NCBI GenBank assembly: GCA_026874595.1
Contig: CM049308.1
Coordinates: forward strand, 43,965,327-44,029,326
From: Sipunculus nudus
Taxonomy: Eukaryota; Annelida; Sipuncula; Golfingiida; Sipunculidae
Direction of reading: 5' to 3'
DNA: 64,000 nt
The translations under genes and the position numbers were made by a program. The notes below the pieces were generated by a model, which ran no database searches, was not told the origin of the DNA, and saw nothing but the letters and a program-made list of their open reading frames with translations. Of the stretch, positions 56,901 through 64,000 are shown piece by piece (the stretch's first letter is position 1; each line of letters begins with the position of its first letter).

Positions 56901-59900
56901 GGCTAACAATGACCTTTCGGGTATCTGTTATAACCACAGATCTTAGCTTAACAATAACCTGCCATATATCTGTAATAATTGCAGATATGAGCCTTACAAT
57001 AACCTTTCATTTATCTGTTATAACTACAGATGTTGGCTTAACAATAACCTGTTATATACCTGAAATAAGTACAGATATGAGCCTAACAATAATCTACCAG
57101 AGATTTGTAGGCCATATAACTACAAATATGAGCCTTACAATAACCAGCCATCTATATGTAATAATTGCAGATATGAGCCTGAAAATAACCTGCCATATAC
57201 CTGTAATTCGTACAGATATGAGCCTTACAATAACTTGTCAGGTGTCTGTTATTAGTACAGATATAAGCCTAATAATATCCTGTCAGGTAACTGTATTTAT
57301 TACAGATATGAACCTTACAATACCCTGTCAGGTATCTGTTATAACCACAGATCTAAGCCTAACAATAACCTGCCATATATCTGTAATAAGTACAGATATG
57401 AGTCGTACAATTATCTACCTTATATATGTAATTAATACTGATTTGAGCCTAACAATAACCTGTTAGTTATTTGTAATAGTTACAGAAATGAGCCTTACAA
57501 TAACATGTGAGGTATCTGTTATAACTACAGATTTGAACCTAACAATAACCTGTCAGGTATCTGTTATAAGTAAAGATCTGAGCCTGACAATAATCATCAG
57601 GTATTTGTCATGATTACAGATCTGAGCCTAACAATAACCTGTTATAAACCTGTAATAAGTACAGATCTGAGCCTAACAATACCCTGCCATATATCTGTAA
57701 TAATCACTGACACGAGCCTAACAATGACCTGTTGGGTATCTGTTATAACTACAGATGTGACCCTAACAATAACCTGTCAGGTATCTGTAATAAGTACATA
57801 TATGAACCTTAAAATAACCTGTCAGGTATCTATATCATTATAATAAAGATATGAGCCTAACAATAACCTGTCAGGTATCTGTAATATGTACAGATATGAG
57901 CCTATCAATAACCTGTCAGGTAACTGTAATAAGTTTAGATATGAGCCTAACAATAACCTCTCAGGTATCTGTGATAACTACAGATGTAAGCCTAACAATA
58001 ACCTCTCAGGTATCTGTGATAACTACAGATGTAAGCCTAACAATAACCTGCCATATATCTGTAATTATCACTGATATGAGCCTAACAATGAACTTTCGGG
58101 TATCTGTTATAACCACAGATCTTAGCTTAACAATAACCTGCCATATATCTGTAATAATTGCAGATATGAGCCTTACAATGAACTGCCATATATCTGTAAT
58201 AAATACAGATATGAACCTAACAATAACCTGTCAGAAATCTGTTATAACTTCAGATCTGAGCTAAAAAATAACTTGTTATATACCTGTAATAAGTACAGAT
58301 ATGAGCCTAACAATAACCTGCCATATACCTGTAATAATCACTGACATGAGCCTAACAATGACCTGTCTGGTATCTGTTATAACCACAGATCTTAGCTTAA
58401 CAATAACCTGCCATATATCTGTAATAATTGCAGATATGAGCCTAACAATAACCTGTCAGGTATTTGTCATGATTACAGATATGAGCCTAACAATAACCTG
58501 TCAGGTATCTGTTATAACCACAGACATGAGCCTTACAATAACCTACCTTATATATGTAATTAATACTGAATTGAGCCTAACAATAACCTGTCAGGTATCT
58601 GTAATAAGTACATATATGAACCTTAAAATAAATTGTCAGGTATCTATATCATTATAATAAAGATATGAGCCTAATAATAACCTGTCAGGTGTCTGTTATT
58701 AGTACAGATATGAGCCTAAAAATATCCTGTCAGGTAACTGTAATAAGTTCAGTTATGAACCTTATAATAACCTGTAAGGTATCTGTTACAACTACAGATG
58801 TGGGCTTAACAATAACCTGTTATATATCTGAAATAAGTACAGATATGAGCCAAACAATAACCTACAATATATCTTCCGGCAAAATAACTATAACTATGAG
58901 CCTTACAATAACAAACCATCCATATGTAATAATTGCAGATCTAAGGCTTACAATAACCTGTCAGGTATCTGATATAACTACAGATCTGAGCTTAACAATA
59001 ACCTGTTATATACCTGTAATAAGTACAGATATTAGCCTAATGATGAATGTCATCTATCTGTTATAACTACAGATGTGAGCCAAAAAATTAAATGCCATAT
59101 ATCTGTAATAAGTACAGATATGAGCCTTACAATAGCCTACCTTATATATGTAATTAATACTGATTTGAGCCTAACAATAACCTGTCAGGTATCTGTAATA
59201 AGTACATATATGAACCTTAAAATAAATTGTCAGGTATCTATATCATTATAATAAAGATATGAGCCTAATAATAACCTGTCAGGTGTCTGTTATTAGTACA
59301 GATATGAGCCTAAAAATATCCTGTCAGGTAACTGTAATAAGTTCAGTTATGAACCTTACAATAACCTGTAAGGTATCTGTTACAACCACAGATGTGGGCT
59401 TAACAATAACCTGTTATATATCTGTAATAAGTACAGATATCAGCCTAAAAATAACCTACCATAGATTTGTAGGCCAAATAACTACAAATATAAGCCTTAC
59501 AATAACCTGCCATATATCTGTAATAATCACTCATATGAGCCTAACAATGACCTTTCGGGTATCTCTTATAACCACAGATCTTAGCTTAACAATAACCTGC
59601 CATATATCTGTAATAATTGCAGATATGAGCCTTACAATAACCTTTCATTTATCTGTAATAAATACAGATATGAACCTATAAATAACCTGTCAGAAATCTG
59701 TTATAACTTCAGATCTGAGCTAAAAAATAACTTGTTATATACCTGTAATAAGTACAGATATGAGCCTAACAATAACCTGCCATATACCTGTAATAATCAC
59801 TGACATGAGCCTAACAATGACCTGTCGGGTATCTGTTATAACCACAGATCTTAGCTTAACAATAACCTGCCATATATCTGTAATAATTGCAGATATGAGC

Positions 59901-62900
59901 CTAACAATAACCTGTCAGGTATTTGTCATGATTACAGATATGAGCCTAACAATAACCTGTCAGGTATCTGTTATAACCACAGACATGAGCCTTACAATAA
60001 CCTACCTTATATATGTAATTAATACTGAATTGAGCCATACAATAACCTGTCAGGTGTCTGAAATTAGTACATATTTGAGCCTTACAATAACCTGTCATGT
60101 GTCTGTAATAAGAACAGGTCGGAGCCTGACAACAACCTACAATGTATAAGAAATTAATACTGAATTGAGCCTAACAATAACCTGTCAGGTATCTGTAATA
60201 AGTACAGATGTAAGCCTTACAATAACCTGCCATATATCTGTAATAATCACTGATATGAGGCTAACAATGACCTTTCGGGTATCTGTTATAACCACAGTTC
60301 TTAGCTTAACAATAACCTGCCATATATCTGTAATAATTGCAGATATGAGCCTTACAATAACCTTTCATTTATCTGTTATAACTACAGATGTTGGCTTAAC
60401 AATAACCTGTTATATACCTGAAATAAGTACAGATATGAGCCTAACAATAATCTACCAGAGATTTGTAGGCCATATAACTACAAATATGAGCCTTACAATA
60501 ACCAGCCATCTATATGTAATAATTGCAGATATGAGCCTGAAAATAACCTGCCATATACCTGTAATTCGTACAGATATGAGCCTTACAATAACTTGTCAGG
60601 TGTCTGTTATTAGTACAGATATAAGCCTAATAATATCCTGTCAGGTAACTGTAATTATTACAGATATGAACCTTACAATACCCTGTCAGGTATCTGTTAT
60701 AACCACAGATCTAAGCCTAACAATAACCTGCCATATATCTGTAATAAGTACAGATATGAGTCGTACAATTATCTACCTTATATATGTAATTAATACTGAT
60801 TTGAGCCTAACAATAACCTGTTAGTTATTTGTAATAGTTACAGAAATGAGCCTTACAATAACATGTGAGGTATCTGTTATAACTACAGATTTGAACCTAA
60901 CAATAACCTGTCAGGTATCTGTTATAAGTAAAGATCTGAGCCTGACAATAATCATCAGGTATTTGTCATGATTACAGATCTGAGCCTAACAATAACCTGT
61001 TATAAACCTGTAATAAGTACAGATCTGAGCCTAACAATACCCTGCCATATATCTGTAATAATCACTGACACGAGCCTAACAATGACCTGTTGGGTATCTG
61101 TTATAACTACAGATGTGACCCTAACAATAACCTGTCAGGTATCTGTAATAAGTACATATATGAACCTTAAAATAACCTGTCAGGTATCTATATCATTATA
61201 ATAAAGATATGAGCCTAATAATAACCTGTCAGGTATCTGTAATATGTACAGATATGAGCCTATCAATAACCTGTCAGGTAACTGTAATAAGTTTAGATAT
61301 GAGCCTAACAATAACCTCTCAGGTATCTGTGATAACTACAGATGTAAGCCTAACAATAACCTCTCAGGTATCTGTGATAACTACAGATGTAAGCCTAACA
61401 ATAACCTGCCATATATCTGTAATTATCACTGATATGAGCCTAACAATGAACTTTCGGGTATCTGTTATAACCACAGATCTTAGCTTAACAATAACCTGCC
61501 ATATATCTGTAATAATTGCAGATATGAGCCTTACAATGAACTGCCATATATCTGTAATAAATACAGATATGAACCTTACAATAACCTGTCAGAAATCTGT
61601 TATAACTACAGATCTGAGCTAAACAATAACCTGTTTTATACCTGTAATAAATACAGATATGAGCCTAACAATAACCTGCCATATATCTGTAATAATCACT
61701 GACATGAGCCTAACAATGACCTGTCGGGTATCTGTTATAACCACAGATCTTAGCTTAACAATAACCTGCCATATATCTGTAATAATTGCAGATATGAGCC
61801 TAACAATAACCTGTCAGGTATTTGTCATGATTACAGATATGAGCTTAACAATAACCTGTCAGGTGTCTTGTTATTACCACAGACATAAGTTTTACAATAA
61901 CCTACCTTATATATGTAATTAATACTGAATTGAGCCTAACAATAACCTGTCAGGTATCTGTAATAAGTACAGATGTAAGCCTTACAATAACCTGCCATAT
62001 ATCTGTAATAATCACTGATATGAGGCTAACAATGACCTTTCGGGTATCTGTTATAACCACAGATCTTAGCTTAACAATAACCTGCCATATATCTGTAATA
62101 ATTGCAGATATGAGCCTTACAATAACCTTTCATTTATCTGTTATAACTACAGATGTTGGCTTAACAATAACCTGTTATATACCTGAAATAAGTACAGATA
62201 TGAGCCTAACAATAATCTACCAGAGATTTGTAGGCCATATAACTACAAATATGAGCCTTACAATAACCAGCCATCTATATGTAATAATTGCAGATATGAG
62301 CCTGAAAATAACCTGCCATATACCTGTAATTCGTACAGATATGAGCCTTACAATAACTTGTCAGGTGTCTGTTATTAGTACAGATATAAGCCTAATAATA
62401 TCCTGTCAGGTAACTGTATTTATTACAGATATGAACCTTACAATACCCTGTCAGGTATCTGTTATAACCACAGATCTAAGCCTAACAATAACCTGCCATA
62501 TATCTGTAATAAGTACAGATATGAGTCGTACAATTATCTACCTTATATATGTAATTAATACTGATTTGAGCCTAACAATAACCTGTTAGTTATTTGTAAT
62601 AGTTACAGAAATGAGCCTTACAATAACATGTGAGGTATCTGTTATAACTACAAATTTGAACCTAACAATAACCTGTCAGGTATCTGTTATAAGTAAAGAT
62701 CTGAGCCTGACAATAATCATCAGGTATTTGTCATGATTACAGATCTGAGCCTAACAATAACCTGTTATAAACCTGTAATAAGTACAGATCTGAGCCTAAC
62801 AATACCCTGCCATATATCTGTAATAATCACTGACACGAGCCTAACAATGACCTGTTGGGTATCTGTTATAACTACAGATGTGACCCTAACAATAACCTGT

Positions 62901-63631
62901 CAGGTATCTGTAATAAGTACATATATGAACCTTAAAATAACCTGTCAGGTATCTATATCATTATAATAAAGATATGAGCCTAACAATAACCTGTCAGGTA
63001 TCTGTAATATGTACAGATATGAGCCTATCAATAACCTGTCAGGTAACTGTAATAAGTTTAGATATGAGCCTAACAATAACCTCTCAGGTATCTGTGATAA
63101 CTACAGATGTAAGCCTAACAATAACCTCTCAGGTATCTGTGATAACTACAGATGTAAGCCTAACAATAACCTGCCATATATCTGTAATTATCACTGATAT
63201 GAGCCTAACAATGAACTTTCGGGTATCTGTTATAACCACAGATCTTAGCTTAACAATAACCTGCCATATATCTGTAATAATTGCAGATATGAGCCTTACA
63301 ATGAACTGCCATATATCTGTAATAAATACAGATATGAACCTAACAATAACCTGTCAGAAATCTGTTATAACTTCAGATCTGAGCTAAAAAATAACTTGTT
63401 ATATACCTGTAATAAGTACAGATATGAGCCTAACAATAACCTGCCATATACCTGTAATAATCACTGACATGAGCCTAACAATGACCTGTCTGGTATCTGT
63501 TATAACCACAGATCTTAGCTTAACAATAACCTGCCATATATCTGTAATAATTGCAGATATGAGCCTAACAATAACCTGTCAGGTATTTGTCATGATTACA
63601 GATATGAGCCTAACAATAACCTGTCAGGTAT
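53386..63631 (+). repeat. Higher-order repeat, 5,123-bp period, two copies
   Basis: Every landmark recurs 5,123 bp later: 54136/59259, 54637/59760, 55042/60165, 56086/61209, 56807/61930, 57851/62974 and 58301/63424. Only three differences were seen by eye: an indel at about 54085, T/C at 54264/59387, and G/A at 57530/62653. A third copy starts at about 63632 and runs off the end. Confidence 0.93.
55042..58571 (+). repeat. Nested higher-order repeat, 1,765-bp period
   Basis: 55042 recurs at 56807 and 56086 at 57851 (1,765 bp). Copy-specific marks, such as a Val/Asp codon change in the fourth unit, are retained in both 5,123-bp copies. The 1,765-bp duplication therefore came first. Confidence 0.9.
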
Positions 63632-64000
63632 CTGTTATAACCACAGACATGAGCCTTACAATAACCTACCTTATATATGTAATTAATACTGAATTGAGCC
63701 TAACAATAACCTGTCAGGTATCTGTAATAAGTACATATATGAACCTTAAAATAAATTGTCAGGTATCTATATCATTATAATAAAGATATGAGCCTAATAA
63801 TAACCTGTCAGGTGTCTGTTATTAGTACAGATATGAGCCTAAAAATATCCTGTCAGGTAACTGTAATAAGTTCAGTTATGAACCTTATAATAACCTGTAA
63901 GGTATCTGTTACAACTACAGATGTGGGCTTAACAATAACCTGTTATATATCTGAAATAAGTACAGATATGAGCCAAACAATAACCTACAATATATCTTCC

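Larger units (their letters stand above)
50075..64000 (+). repeat. 45-bp minisatellite, array 4 (giant, continues past window)
   Basis: About 310 units of the same repeat and orientation as array 1. It starts with GTCAGGTAAGTGTTTAATTG, also present at the start of array 1. Units come as recognisable variants: TGTCAGGTATCTGT; TGCCATATATCTGTAATAATT; TTTCGGGTATCTGTTATAAC; and CACAGATCTTAGC. These recur in fixed order, giving higher-order repeats. A non-45-bp insert with AAATTGTCAGGTATCTATAT and CATTATAATAAAGATATG marks each copy, as does GGCCAAATAACTAC. The array does not end within the window. Confidence 0.97.

Noticed and set aside
50075-64000. CRISPR-like array
   Set aside because: There are no unique spacers. 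The entire 45-bp unit repeats, the DNA is eukaryotic, and there are no cas genes.

Overview
This is eukaryotic, AT-rich, non-coding-dominated DNA, most likely from a bivalve mollusc or a related marine invertebrate. That assignment is an inference. It rests on the mix of repeats: a tRNA-headed SINE with a MetaSINE-like core, a Penelope-like fragment, several invertebrate Ty3/gypsy lineages, an XPG-nuclease-bearing DNA transposon, and kilobases of minisatellite. I found no convincing host gene. Almost every recognisable reading frame belongs to a mobile element, and all are broken by stops, frameshifts or deletions.

Layout. 1-4396: 3' part of a Ty3/gypsy element (A) with the reverse transcriptase core deleted and a 3' LTR. 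4796-8190: first array of a 45-bp minisatellite. 8417-12572: minus-strand L1/Tx1-type LINE 3' half, split by a 1.86-kb TIR transposon (9559-11417, TTA target duplication). 13155-17847: a 4.7-kb DNA transposon with about 350-bp terminal inverted repeats. 17960-18990: old tandem repeats. 19996-25917: a 5.9-kb TIR transposon whose minus-strand gene carries an XPG/PIN-type nuclease and a CXC cysteine motif (Academ-like). 26111-27017 and 43869-44660: two inverted copies of one dispersed element. 28003-32455: a sandwich in which about 29 units of a second satellite (about 100 and 140 bp) sit between two minus-strand blocks of the 45-bp repeat. 35840-43600: a second Ty3/gypsy element (B), with an 86-bp MITE in its 5' LTR and a complete but internally deleted LTR element (C, 37064-41067) inserted in its gag/pol. 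46140-46545: Penelope-like fragment. 47923-48160: SINE. 49175-50074: degenerate CTTATC repeat. 50075-64000: a giant array of the 45-bp repeat with nested higher-order repeats (1,502, 1,765 and 5,123 bp), running off the window end.

How it fits together. The window records layered insertions: MITE in LTR, LTR element in LTR element, TIR element in LINE. A private 45-bp satellite has been seeded at four places on both strands and amplified at several scales. The 45-bp unit is the least explained component. Each unit contains two perfect palindromes, two arrays share the same left boundary sequence, and its length is a multiple of three, so it creates long but probably meaningless open frames. 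Element-level calls are strong. Superfamily names for the DNA transposons are inference.
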